Assembly: GCA_023525715.1 (NCBI GenBank)
Contig: CM042012.1
Coordinates: 119,001,798 to 119,065,797 of the forward strand
DNA length: 64,000 nt
DNA from: Cichorium intybus
Taxonomy: Eukaryota; Streptophyta; Magnoliopsida; Asterales; Asteraceae
Reading direction: 5' to 3'
Made by a program: the position numbers and the translations under genes. Below the pieces are notes generated by a model that was not told the origin of the DNA, did no database searches, and was given only the letters and a program-made list of their open reading frames with translations. Of this stretch, positions 28,185-43,956 are shown one piece after another. The first letter of the stretch is position 1. The number at the start of each line of letters is the position of its first letter.

Positions 28185-29916
28185 AAATATTATAATAGAG
28201 GTTATTTAAATCAATATGGTTCAAGATAGCTCATATACTAGCACCACATTCATTTGAATCTCCCACTACAACTCAAGAGTTTTCTAACTTATGTATACTT
28301 AATAGTTATAACTCAAAAGTTTTTAACTTATGATTATTAATTGGTAATGACTTTTTATTTTACTCATTTATACACATTGTAACTTATATTAGTAGTATAT
28401 AAATAAGTTTTGCTCACAAAAAATATACATATGTTTGAAGAGATTTGCAATTCATATGAAGAGTTGAAAAAGTTAGTTTGTGGCATCAATTGTTATTACA
28501 ATATATAGTGTTTTTATACATGAAGTTTATGTTGAATTCTATATATTCTCTTTATACGATTTGTAAGTGTTTAATATGTTTTTAATACAAAAGTTAATTA
28601 CTTAGTATTTAAATTAATATTATATAATTCGTGTTTGGTTTTTCATGTTTCTATTTTAAATTTTAGCAAAATAATGTCATGTTTATTTGTATTTTGAGAG
28701 AATCCTATTTTAATTGTTTGTTTTATTTTCAACTTTGTATACATACATTTCATGGTTAAATAAATATAATAAGAAGATAAGTCGTTGACGAACGTGCGAC
28801 GGATTTTCATTAGTGAAAATAATTCATGAGGATATTTAAAAATTATCTTATTTTAGTCATGTTGAAATTTTTATTTTTCATAGTTTTTACTTTTAAATTT
28901 ATTAATTTATATGTTTAGTCATTAACTATGTAATATAACAAACTTATTTTATTTTTATTATTTTCATCTTCAAAAACTTAAATATTAAACTTATGATAAA
29001 TTAATGGTATAGTTGACTTTGTTGACTGATTAATTAATATGTTTTACCTATATAAGAGCATTAAAATATTAAAATCATACTTGCTTCACTTATCTTCTTA
29101 GTTACTCACACATTCGTTTCACCTTTTTTAAATTTTGTTATCTAGAGTGTGTGAAAAATGACTTAAATTTTGGATGTAATATTACTTGTGTATGATTTTC
29201 CCCATTATCATAGAAGAACATTTTTATTCATACGTTTATGGTTAATATTATATTGTCATCGTGTTTGGTCGTTCAACTTTCTATTTTAATTTTTAGCACA
29301 TAATGATGTCATGTTTATTTGTATTTTAAAATAATTTTATTTAATTGTTTGTTTTATTTTTAACTTATTAAAACTAATTGTTGTATATATAGCTTTCATG
29401 GTTAAATAAATACAATAAAAAGAGATATTGTTGATAAACAGGTGACTAAATTTCATTAATGTAAACCATTAATGAGAGTGTTTAAAAGTTATATTATTTT
29501 CTTCATCTTAAAACTTTTATTTTATAAGGTTTTTACTTTTAAATAGATTAATCTATCTTACTCATTAGCGAAATATAAAATACCAAACTTATTTTATTTT
29601 TATTATTTTCATCTTCAAAAATTTAAAATCTTAATTATATAACTAAATCCAAATATAACTCCTAAAAGTTAAAATTAAACTAAAATCAAAACTAAAAGAT
29701 CAGTCACACGAAACTCCAAGATTATATAAACTATTTTCAATTAAAGTTTATAATTTCAATTTGAAGTGAGGATTAACCGGTAATTTCAAAACAATTTAAT
29801 TACAATTATGTAAAGAGAGGTATAAAAAGAAAACAATTAAGAACTCATAAAATATTAAATACATTTACCATGATAAATAAATCATATATAAAACTTATAG
29901 TCGTATACAAATCATT

Positions 29917-30537
<621 letters not shown>

Positions 30538-30759
30538 GTTCAAACGACGACAATTCTTAACCAATCATTTCATAAGGGTATAATAGTAATCCTAGTATAT
30601 CTATATTAGTAATAAAATCAAGATAATTATAAGTTATCTAAAATAATGGGATTGGTTATAATTATTTCCTAATATAGATTTTTTGAATTTTCGTTGGTTT
30701 TTTTTCTTTTTTTTTTTTTAATTTTCGTCACTGAATTTAGTGAGTTTTTTTGTTTTGAA

Positions 30760-31925
30760 TTTTCGTCACTGAATTTAGTGTATAACTAGTCGACATTAGC
30801 AATGAAGTAAAATTCATCAACGAATATTTGTACAAGGATATGTAACATGACAAATTCGATGTAATTCATTAATGAATATACGTAAATAACATTAGCATTA
30901 CAGTAAAATTGGCATTACAATGAATATTCGTCACTGAATTTAGTGAATAAGCATTCGACACTGGCATTACAGTAAAATTCATCAATGAACATTTGTATAG
31001 GGGATATGTAACATGACAATTCAATGAAATTCAGACATGAATATACGTGAAATTGGTTACAAGTTTGCTCTCAATTTTGGTATTCATCAACGAATACAAT
31101 GATTTATTATACTAATGAATGTAAAATCAATAAGTAATCTGATTATTCATCAATGAATACAATGTTTGGGTATACTAAACCCCTAAATTCATCAATGAAT
31201 GATGCAAAATCAACAAGAAATATGATTATTCATCAATGAATTTAACATAATTAAACAACGAATGAATGTGAAATCAATAAGTAACATGATCAACCTATTG
31301 TCTCAAAAAATATGAATCATCTGTATCAACATTGTTCATGATGAACCTCGTCACCATGTATGCGACTTGAAAAGCCATATAACAAATCAGATTCAAAGCA
31401 GTCGCGTCACTTTCAAACAACAATACCCAGAAAATATGTCGTCTTCATGCCTAGAAAATGGTTCAAAGTATAAATTGCATCAGACATGTTATAAAGATAG
31501 TACTGGAAAGTAGGATGTTGTATATTATCAATGAATGATGCAAAATCAACAAGTAATTTGATTATTCATCAATAAATTTAACAGGACTCAACAACTAATG
31601 AATGCAAAATCAACAAGTAATATGATTATGCATCAATGAATACAATAGTTGGTTATACTAAACCCATAAATTCATCAATGAATACAATGTTTTATTATAC
31701 TAATGAATGCAAAATCAACAAGTAATTTGATTATTAATGAATAACACGTACAATCATTAACGAATAACATATATCATCAATGAATTTAACAGAAAACATA
31801 TAATCATCAACGAATAACACGTACAGTCATCAACGATTCAAGTATTCATCAATTATCAATGAAGTTTGATATGTATGTGTATTCAACAATGAATTTAACA
31901 TGTATAATCATCAACGATTTAAGTA
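30760..31925. repeat. Cluster of ATTCATCAATGAAT palindromes
   Basis: More than twenty copies or near-copies of ATTCATCAATGAAT or its halves, often followed by ACAATG or AACATG and spaced irregularly. No open frame. A related motif, GTTCATCAATGAAC, clusters at 56775-57200. Confidence 0.7.
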
Positions 31926-34239
31926 TTAATACCACTTACTCATTTTTAATGGCAAACATGTAATTTAGCATAAAAACAAAGATGTTGCCTTCAATTACTA
32001 AGTTTAACTTATTTGAATATTTGGTAATCGGTAATAAGTAACATTAACATAAAAACTCACAATGATACATCATAGGGGGTAAATTTCATAAAAGACACTA
32101 ACCTTCTAAAAAATTTCGATTTTGACACTGTGTTATTTTTTTTTCAATTAAATCACTAAGTTTTCAATTTTTTTCAATTAAGTCACTATGTTTTCAATTT
32201 GGTTTCAATTTTGACCATTTGACTGGTCAACCCGGTAGTCAGCTGACGTGGCATGATGACGTGTCAGTTTTTGAAGATGCGACGATGACGTGGCATGCTG
32301 ACATGGCACCCGAGTGTCAAAATTGAAACAAAATTGAAAACATAGTGACTTAATTGGAAAAAATTGAAAACTTAGTGTTTTAATTGAAAAAAAAATAACA
32401 CAGTGTCAAAATCATTTTTTTTTTGAAAAGTTAGTGTCTTTTTTGGAATTTTTTCTACATTTTTTAAAATGATAAATTTGTCTTTTTACGTTTTTAGAAC
32501 ATATAAATATATTTTTTACAAGTATAAAGACGTATTTTTATACTTTTAGAAGCATACATACCTTTTCATAAGTATATATACGTATTTATACTTCTAAAGA
32601 CGTAAAAAACGTATTTATACTTCTAAAGACGTAAAAAATGTATTTATACTTCTAAAAATGTATTATACTTCTAAAAATATAATAATATGTATTTATACTT
32701 TTAAAGACGTAAAAACGTATTTATACTTTTTAAAATGTATTATACTTTTAACCGAACGAACTTAAACCAACATAAAAATATATTTATATTTCTAAAAACA
32801 TAAAAATATGTATTTATACTACTAAAGACATAAAAACATATTTATACAACTAAAATGTATTATACTTCTAACCGAACGAACGTAAACCAACATAAAAATA
32901 TGTATTTATACTTCTAAATGAAAAAACATACGCGGACGAACTTAAACCAACATAACGGAACAAATATAAACAAACAAACATAAATTAACGAACAAATACT
33001 TATTTTTATGTTTTTAGAAATATAAAATACGTTTTTTTACATATAATCACGTATCGTATCAATCAAAAGCATGTTTATAGTGGAAAAACAGTGAAAACGA
33101 ACTTAATCCAACATAAAAGAACAAACATAAATTAACGAATAAATACTTATTTTTACGTTTTTAGAAATATAAAATACGTTTGTTTTGCATATAATCACAT
33201 ATCGTATCAATCAAAATCATGTTTATAATGAAAAAATGTCAAGAAAGAGTTTTAAACTCGTTTATAATACGTATTTTATTGATTTATATATGTTTATATG
33301 CAGAAAAACGTATTTATATTTTTAAAAGCATAAAAATATACATTTATATATACTTAAGACAACGTGTAACGCCAAAACATGTTTATTATGTAATTATAAT
33401 AAAAAGGGCAAATAGGTCATTTTACCTTAGAAGGGTAATTTGGTCTTTTGGACAGAAAAGGACTAAGTTTGTAATAATATTTTGAGTTTTGGACTTAAAA
33501 TGTTATAAAATCTGATTTTTGTCATAAACTTTGTTAGTTGTGGCAAAAGTTTAAGAAAGGCAACTTCAGGGACCAAATTGAAATTTCTGGAAGTATAAAA
33601 GGATGGAAGCTTCTCCCATTTGTGTGCAGATTTTAGAGAGTTACGGGAGAGTTTCCTTGTGCGATTTCTGCAAAGTTTTGAAGAGTTCTTGAAGATTGAA
33701 GCTTGAAAATCGGATTATAGCATTCAAGTGAGGAATTGGAAGCTTGAAAGGTAAGTATTCCAAGTTCTTGATTGTTTGTTCTTGAGGAATTTTTATAGAA
33801 AATGAAATGTGCAATTTCAGTTATGAAATTATGTGATAAGTAGCTTAATACTTCCAATAAGTCATGCTAAAAAGGACTTAACTCAAGAAAATAGAAGTAG
33901 GTTGATATTGTTCAAGAATTAGGATTTTGATCAAGAACCCTAGATAATGAGTTCTTGTGACAAACTTGATTCTAATGGATTAAAATGAGTTCTAGATGCT
34001 ATAATGACTGAAAGAAATCATTAGAAGCAAGTAGAATTCAATAATTTCGGTTTTTGGAGCAAAAATGCAAAAACGGGAAATTGTATAAATGGGTTTGAAT
34101 TTGATTCCCCAATGGTTTAAAACTTGTTATTAGTCAAGGGTTTTGGTCTTGGAACATTTCCTAGGGATTAAGTCGAGTAATAAGACCTTAACAAGAGAAA
34201 AATGGAAAATTCTAGCATAAAATCGGAGTTTCTGCACCT

Positions 34240-34340
34240 CTGTCCAGCGCTCGCGACTTGACCAGGGGGTCGCTCGCGACTCGAAGAGTGGTCTTTGCGA
34301 CTCGACCAGGTGGTTGGTCGCGACTCGAGCCCTGGGCAGA
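34240..34340 (+). repeat. CGCGACTCGA repeats in the solo LTR
   Basis: Four imperfect GC-rich copies of CGCGACTCGACCAGG in 100 bases of an otherwise AT-rich LTR, comparable to the ACACGGGCCGTGT cluster of the outer LTR. Confidence 0.6.
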
Positions 34341-34823
34341 AACCATTTTGTCTTCTGTTAAAATTTAGTGAATTTTCCAAGTTTGATTCTTGTGCTAGGC
34401 TTATCCGATTGACCTGAAATTTTAAACATAGGTCTAATATGTTGTAAAACTTCATGGAAAATTATCGGAATACAAATACGACCTCCCGAAAGTACTGTAG
34501 TAGAATACACGTATTTCGGGAAGTGTATTAAATTTTTATACCAATGGTTAATGCTTGGAATTGGTCTTATATTAGACTCTTGTGCATTAGAACCAACTGA
34601 AATGGTATATTAACATATAATCATTATGAAATGAATGAAATTATAGGTACGGGACAAAATCTTGCGGATTTCATTTCAAGGCAAGAAACGACAAAAGCTA
34701 GTAGTAGCAAGCCTTCAGGTGAGTAATCTCACTGTTATCCGTTGTGATAGATATTAAATGAGCAGCTGCAGATGGAAATTGTTTTGGGGACGAAAATGAC
34801 AGATTATATGATTTGATATATGA

Positions 34824-35030
34824 CAATACCAGATAAGCCGTGAGTCTGATATAGACAAGAACGGAGCTGTGAGTCAATAAAAATGATTGATATGACAATA
34901 CCAGATAAGCCGTGAGTCTATGATAGACAAGAACGGAGCTGTGAGTCAAACTTATATAAGACAATACCGGGTAAGTCGTGAGTCATCGAGATGACAAGAA
35001 CGGAGCCGTGAGTCTAGGCAAAAAGGGGAT
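34824..35030 (+). repeat. ~75-bp minisatellite in the solo LTR
   Basis: Three diverged units, each with GACAATACCAGATAAGCCGTGA and GACAAGAACGGAGCTGTGAG-type text. Confidence 0.8.
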
Positions 35031-36028
35031 AAACCCGTGAGCCATATATGATTTTGTGTTGCATGAGAATGCATATTTGATTTTGTATAGAGAATTATAT
35101 TCTTATACATGTTATATTTGATTTGATTACTCATTGGGCTTTATAGCTCACGGTTTTATTGATATGTCCCTGCAGGTGAGCGTGATCCCGCCAAGGGAAA
35201 AGATAAAGTCCGTGACTGAGGACTTAGTATTTGAAGTGACGACCCGGCTTGAAGAATGTATAATATTTTATGTATTGTACTTCGTGATACGCTTGTACTC
35301 GTATTGTATTAACTAATACCCCTACTTATGGTTTGATTGTAAAATATTTGGTTTGAAAAAATGAAAAATTTTTGGGGTGTTTTTGTTAATAAGTCGGGTG
35401 TTACACAACGTATCTATGTTTCTAAAAATATAAAAATACGTATTTATACTTGTAAAAAAAATATATTTATACGTTCTAAAAACGTAAAAAGACGAATTTA
35501 TCATTTTAAAAAATGTAGAAAAAATTCCAAAAAAGACACTAAGTTTTCAAAAAAAAATTGATTTTGACACTGTGTTATTTTTTTTTCAATTAAAACACTA
35601 AGTTTTCAATTTTTTCCAATTAAGTCACTACGTTTTCAATTTGACACTTGAGTGTCACGTCAGCATGCCACATCAGCGTCGCATCATTAAAGACTGACAC
35701 GTCATCATGCCACGTCAGCTGACTACCGGGTTGACCGGTCAAATGGTCAAAATTGAAACCAAATTGAAAACATAGTGACTTAATTGAAAAAAATTGAAAA
35801 CTTAGTGACTTAATTGAAAAAAAAAATAATACAATGTCAAAATCGAAATTTTTTGGAAAGTTAGTGTCTTTTATGAAATTTACCCTACATCATATCGTAA
35901 AAAACGGATGGATCTTTCATCACAATCACTAGAGAATGTTAATAAAATATTTAAATAACTTTTTGCAAAAAATAATTACCATTTGAATTCCTCATTTTCT
36001 TGAACCTTAAGGAGGCACGTCATGTTTC

Positions 36029-37033
36029 TCATCCAAGGTTAATAGATGCATCGCGAACCCCCATGACGGAAATCCCATGTGATACGACCCATTGTGATGA
36101 AGTGATCCCAACCGTTGGATTTTTTTTCCAATAGGGTTGATCATGAACCCACTTATGAACCCACTTCAGCATAATATGGCAATGACAGTCACGATCCTCG
36201 GCCATGTAATTATTCGTCCATAGATATTTCCTAGGGATGGCAAAAGGTGAGACGACACGACAAAAATACACGATACAAAACGAAATTAGGACGAAATCGA
36301 AATTGGAATTCGTGTTCATGTCGTGTAAAAAAAATCCGATTTCGTGTCGTGTCGTTTTCGTGTTCAAAATCACACACAATAATAACACGATAATGACACG
36401 AAATTAAACCGATACTAACATGATATTAAGTCGATAATAACACGGTATTAATTCGAAATTATACACAGTATTAAATGATAAATAATAAATATTAACCTAA
36501 AAATATTACATTAAATAAAAAATAAATGTTATTATTTTGAAGCATTCTAGTACCATCTTATGTCATGCTTATCGTGTTGTCGTGTTTTTCATCGTGTTTT
36601 CATGTTTTTCGTTTTGTCGTGTATTAATTTATGTTATGCAAATGACTATTTTATGTTTTTTTGTCGTGTTTTCGGGTTTTTCGTGTTTTAATTTAGTCGT
36701 GTTCATGTTAGCAAAAAAAAACACGACATCGTGTCGTGTCGTGTTCGGGTTAAAAAAACAAATTCGTGTCGTGTCGTGTTACTCGTATACACGAAACGAC
36801 TGCCCGATTTGCCACCCCTAATATTTCCCGACGGCAAGCCCAACATAGAATAGAATGTAGTACGCTGTAGCGGATTCTGGGTTTAGCATTCTATATCGAT
36901 CGTTCAATATCCGATTACGAAAAACAATATCAGACGTGAATTGATCCGTCCAAAACCACGCTCCGGCGAGCCTTTCCGGTATCACTCCTGCTAGCTTTGT
37001 TGCACGTCCTCCAAGATCGTCGTTGGAATACAT
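36029..37033 (-). pseudogene. Unrecognised coding-like sequence split by a hAT MITE
   Basis: Two open frames (36818-37033 and the upper part of 36029-36388) become one frame of 135 aa if the MITE at 36232-36820 and one TSD copy are taken out. The join reads AVGKY then LWTNNY. From the ATG at 37033 the product has SNDDLGGRATKLAGVIPERL, a hydrophobic segment (AYYILFYVGLAVG) that might span a membrane, and a Trp/His-rich tail (KWVHKWVHDQPYW). Upstream, the frame continues through a TGA (about 37143) to another ATG near 37228, which follows an AAACCCTAACAACAAG leader. I do not recognise the family. It may be a retrocopy or a captured gene fragment. Confidence 0.45.
36232..36820. mobile_element. 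hAT-type MITE
   Basis: A 589-bp element with TIRs TAGGGATGGCAAA and TAGGGGTGGCAAA (inverted) and the exact 8-bp duplication ATATTTCC at 36224-36231 and 36821-36828. The interior is rich in CGTGTCGTGTCGTG. TIR and TSD fit the hAT superfamily. No transposase. Confidence 0.88.
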
Positions 37034-37302
37034 GTCGCAACGAACACCGCCATTGCTCCTCCATGTTGGGTGGTCGGATGTTTCTGTAGTCGTTGTCAGA
37101 TTAAAATCGTGGTGAAAATTCCGGCCATGGTATAGATGCCATCAGTCCATTCTTGTTGAGATGATTACCACTGTCGCTATCCATCGATCTCTGTATATTG
37201 TTCTTCCCATACGTAGACTCCTCGAAAACACCATCTTGTTGTTAGGGTTTTGAAATCGTGATCGGGAAAGACGAGATTAGAGGGGGGGATGGATTTTCGA
37301 TG

Positions 37303-37305
<3 letters not shown>

Positions 37306-37385
<80 letters not shown>
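37306..37385. repeat. (TA)n array, ~80 bp
   Basis: Pure TA run; left boundary of a 209-bp segment that another TA array closes on the right. Confidence 0.96.
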
Positions 37386-38617
<1,232 letters not shown>

Positions 38618-38625
38618 ATATAATC

Positions 38626-39073
38626 TAGGGATGAGCATAGGCGGGTACCCGCCTAATTTGGTCAGAACTGGAACCAGAATCGGAACTGACGGTTCTTGTA
38701 AAGTTGGAACCAGAACTAGAATTGGTGTAAGCAGTTCTTAAATTTTAAGAACTAGAATTGGTGTAAGCGGTTCTTAAATTTTAAGAACAGGAGTTGAAAC
38801 CGGTAGTTCTAATTCAATGACCGGGTAACCTAATTACGCCATTTTTTTAATTTCGTCGTTACAAAAAGAAATATTATCCATATAAACAAAAGCTAACTAC
38901 CAGAACTAGTTAATTATGATACAAGTTATAAATTACAAAGTAAATGTAGTCCAATAATAGTTATAAAATGTTACACATGAGAAAATAAATATAGTTCATT
39001 ACGATATATATTATAAACGATAAAGGGGTGAATTGATTTTGATTTGTAAATATAAGAAAGATCAAGATGCTAT
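38626..39073. mobile_element. Left part of a hAT-like MITE
   Basis: Starts TAGGGATGAGCATAGG after ATATAATC (38618-38625). It contains a perfect GGCGGGTACCCGCC palindrome and many GGAACCAGAAC or GGTTCTTA motifs, as in common plant hAT MITEs. The matching right part appears to be at about 58549-58688. Confidence 0.6.
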
Positions 39074-40729
39074 TGTAACGCCCCAAATTTCAGTCCAATT
39101 AAAATTTTCTTTTAAAAACCAGAGTATTAGTTTTTAAACCATGATTCATTCATCCAGATACATCCACTTAAATCAATAAACATCATGTTTAAAAATTAGT
39201 AACATTGTTTCCAAAACATAAACAAACATCAAAAGCCTAAAACCATAACGTTGATGTAGTGCAGTCACGTCGTGCCCTTCCCCTTATTACTTGAACTACC
39301 TGAAAAACATTTAAACTGAAATAGTAAGCACCAAACTTACTAAGTTCCCCAAAATACCACATGACCCATCACATAGTAAGCATACCACACAATGGCTCTC
39401 GGACTAGCTCTGATCCGCCATGCTTGCGAGCTACCCCTATTCCGCCAACATCTAAGGATTCTCAAGCTAACCCCGATTCGTCCGGCTCATGGGCTAACCC
39501 CACTTCGCCAATATCTGAGGACCCTCGAGCTGGCCCCAATTCGCCTGGCTCACGAGCTGACCCCTCTTTCGCCAACATCTAACATAGTCATAAAAGCAAA
39601 TCCTACGATTAAGAAATCATCGAGCAAGGCTAAAACTGTCTAAGTACACATTTCTAACCTAACAGGTCCTAGGCCACCTACGAATGCGATGTCATACATA
39701 GTATGATGAGAAAACTCACCTGTCTTGCAAATTGTAAGAATGTACACGCGCGTTCTCGACACTCGATCAACACAAACATCCTAAATCATTAATAGGATCA
39801 AATCAGTTACCTAACCCAACCAAGGTCAACCCCATGGTCAACCCTTCGAATCCCCTAAGGTTTGACCAAACGTCAAACTGGTCAAAAAGTCAACAGTCAA
39901 AGTCAACGGTCAACCATCAGTCACGAACCCTTGGTGGTCGCATCACGAACCCTGGACAGTTCATTTTCTTCATTAAGTCATTAACATGTTACGTTAGAGG
40001 CCAATAACTTCCAGAACCCATCAATTTGGTATGTATATCCATAAAAGTATGAACTCTATGGACATGCATCTCTAATACATGTGCAATCCAAGAATCTAGG
40101 TTAAAAGGAGTTCAAAACGCTCAGTAATGTTTGCATGGACTCAAGAGGGCTTGAGTATGCCCTCTTCCAAGGTTCAAGAGTTCCAGAAGATGACATAAAA
40201 TCGATCTAATAGTATGGAGTTCCCAAAACTCCAAAGATACCACAAACATTGACCCAAAACTACAATAACTTAACCTAGACTCCTAGATCCATGAAGAATA
40301 ACCATCAAGTAGGAAGCTTTAATACTTACAAAGGACCAGAAGAATATGCTAGAGCTTAACTATAGGATACTCCATGGCACCAAAGCTTCCCTTCTTCTTC
40401 ATCAACCAACCTTCAAAATCCAATAAATGGAGCTAAAACATAAAGGAGGGCAAGGGTTTACAAACTAGGGTTTCACAGGTGTGTAGAGGCTGATAAGAGA
40501 CGATCTCCTGGGGTTAAGTGCCTTAAATAAGGCTCAATTCCTGAAACCTAGGGTTTAACACCCTGGCTGCTTCGCGTCGTGAGCAACATGCTCCACATGC
40601 ACTTTATTAAACCCTTCTTCACGCCACGAAAGCTACCCTACACGTCGTAAAGGTCTAAGAGCTCAACCTTTAATTTAGAAGTTTGGCATTATTAAATCTT
40701 AAACTCATACTTGGGACTCGGACATTACA
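39074..40729 (-). mobile_element. Ty3/gypsy solo LTR
   Basis: On the minus strand TGTAATGTCCGAG to GGGGCGTTACA, 1656 bp. Flanks GCTAT (39069-39073) and TCTAT (40730-40734) agree at 4 of 5 bases, an acceptable aged TSD. It contains the GGTGAGTTTTCTCATC motif in minus orientation. No internal domain is present. Confidence 0.78.
39390..39580. repeat. ~64-bp minisatellite in the solo LTR
   Basis: Three diverged units with GGCTCNCGAGCTNACCCC, TTCGCC and AACATCTAAGGA text. Two short overlapping open frames over it are artefacts. Confidence 0.7.
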
Positions 40730-40841
40730 TCTATACTTGAGTTTACATGGCACTGTGAATGCAAATGTTTAGTGTTTTAGGCCAAATCATAATTCTTATC
40801 AAAAAGTATAATAAGTATTATCTTATGCTCACCTAGTCTAA

Positions 40842-42987
<2,146 letters not shown>

Positions 42988-43210
42988 TTCACGCTCACGA
43001 GAGCGTTGCAAATACTCTTCTTTGTCCAATTTCCTTCCGAAAGTGTTGTCAACTCCAACAGTCTACATACAAAGATTGGAACTATTATTACTGAGACAAA
43101 CCAAACAATAAAATAAAATTATGAAATCTGTGAATTGCAAAACCTGATAAAATCTGATTAAAGGAAAGGGAGGGGGAGAGAGAAAAGCTTACATTGTTGG
43201 TTTGAGCCAT
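42988..43210 (-). pseudogene. SNU23: SNU23/ZMAT2-like splicing factor, first two coding exons only
   Basis: SNU23 (ZMAT2 in animals) is a U4/U6.U5 tri-snRNP zinc-finger protein of the nucleus. Exon 1 (43193-43210) encodes MAQTNN. Exon 2 (42988-43062, 25 codons) encodes VDNTFGRKLDKEEYLQRSRE and flanking residues, matching the conserved N-terminus of the family (VDNTFRRKFDxEEY from memory). Both introns have proper splice signals. The basic linker and the matrin-type C2H2 zinc finger that should follow are not found in the window. Either the gene was cut by insertions or only its 5' end was captured. It lies between two hAT-like termini 20 kb apart. Confidence 0.6.
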
Positions 43211-43950
43211 TGCTTGGAATCAATTAGGGCTTGACGACAAGGTGGTATCTCTCAGTCAATTAAAATCAAAATTAAATCAAAACTGGATGCAAACTAATGC
43301 TGACAAAAAAAAACCAAAAAAGAGGGACATATAAAACCCATATTAGGGTGGAGACCAGGGACCGGAACTCATCAAAGAGACACCTCAGAACCGAAATACA
43401 TGTTTCGACAAAAGACAACTCAGAATCGATTCCTGCTCACACAATAACACGGAGTCATCAACCATCATTAAAAAATGAAAAATCAAATAATTAGAAGATG
43501 AACTTGCAGGTCTTTAAATCAGTTTAACTTCCGTATCTGCTTATTATCCATTCAGAAACCCAAAATCAAGGATGAAGATTAACTTATAGTTTATTGTTGA
43601 AATCACGAAATCATCGCAAGATCGAGAGATAGAACGTGAGAAAACAGTGATTGCGGTGGTGCGCTAGGCACACACAAAATAATCACAAATCATACCTATT
43701 AGGGTCTTGACATCATGAAAACACACAAAATCTAGAGACACAGAGAGAAAGGTGGTGAAAATCAAAATATACTTACCGGTTCGCAACCAGATTCTTGTGG
43801 CGGCGACGGACGATTATTGTGGCGGGTTAGCAGTTGTGGTGGTTCTGCCGAAGGAGGGGTCGACGTTAGGGGTTTGAGATGGTTGTAATGGATGTTCGTG
43901 TGATTGAGAGGGTGTTTGAAATGGTTGTGACGACAGAATAGTAGGATGGA
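43211..43950 (-). promoter_or_regulatory. Upstream flank of the SNU23-like exons
   Basis: A 5' leader-like sequence with a GGCGGCGACGG-rich patch at 43798-43860. It is cut at about 43950 by the copia insertion; the original flank probably resumes at 55464. Confidence 0.4.
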
Positions 43951-43956
43951 CACTTA

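Larger units (their letters stand above)
33365..35405 (+). mobile_element. Ty3/gypsy solo LTR
   Basis: A 2041-bp LTR from TGTAACGCC to GGTGTTACA, flanked by the 5-bp duplication CAACG (33360-33364 and 35406-35410). No internal domain remains, so LTR-LTR recombination has removed the body. + orientation follows the CAGGTGAGTAATCTCACTG motif near 34720. Confidence 0.88.
32075..35885. mobile_element. Foldback Mutator-like element containing a solo LTR
   Basis: It begins GGGGGTAAATTTCATAAAAG and ends with the complement (GAAATTTACCC). Perfect 9-bp duplications TACATCATA lie at 32066-32074 and 35886-35894. The inverted arms are about 400 bp and contain phrases such as TTTTGACACTGTGTTATT and GTCAGCTGACGTGGC. 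Between the arms are many repeats of the type CGTATTTATACTTCTAAA, plus a gypsy solo LTR. Without the LTR the element is about 1.8 kb. No transposase is encoded. Confidence 0.85.
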
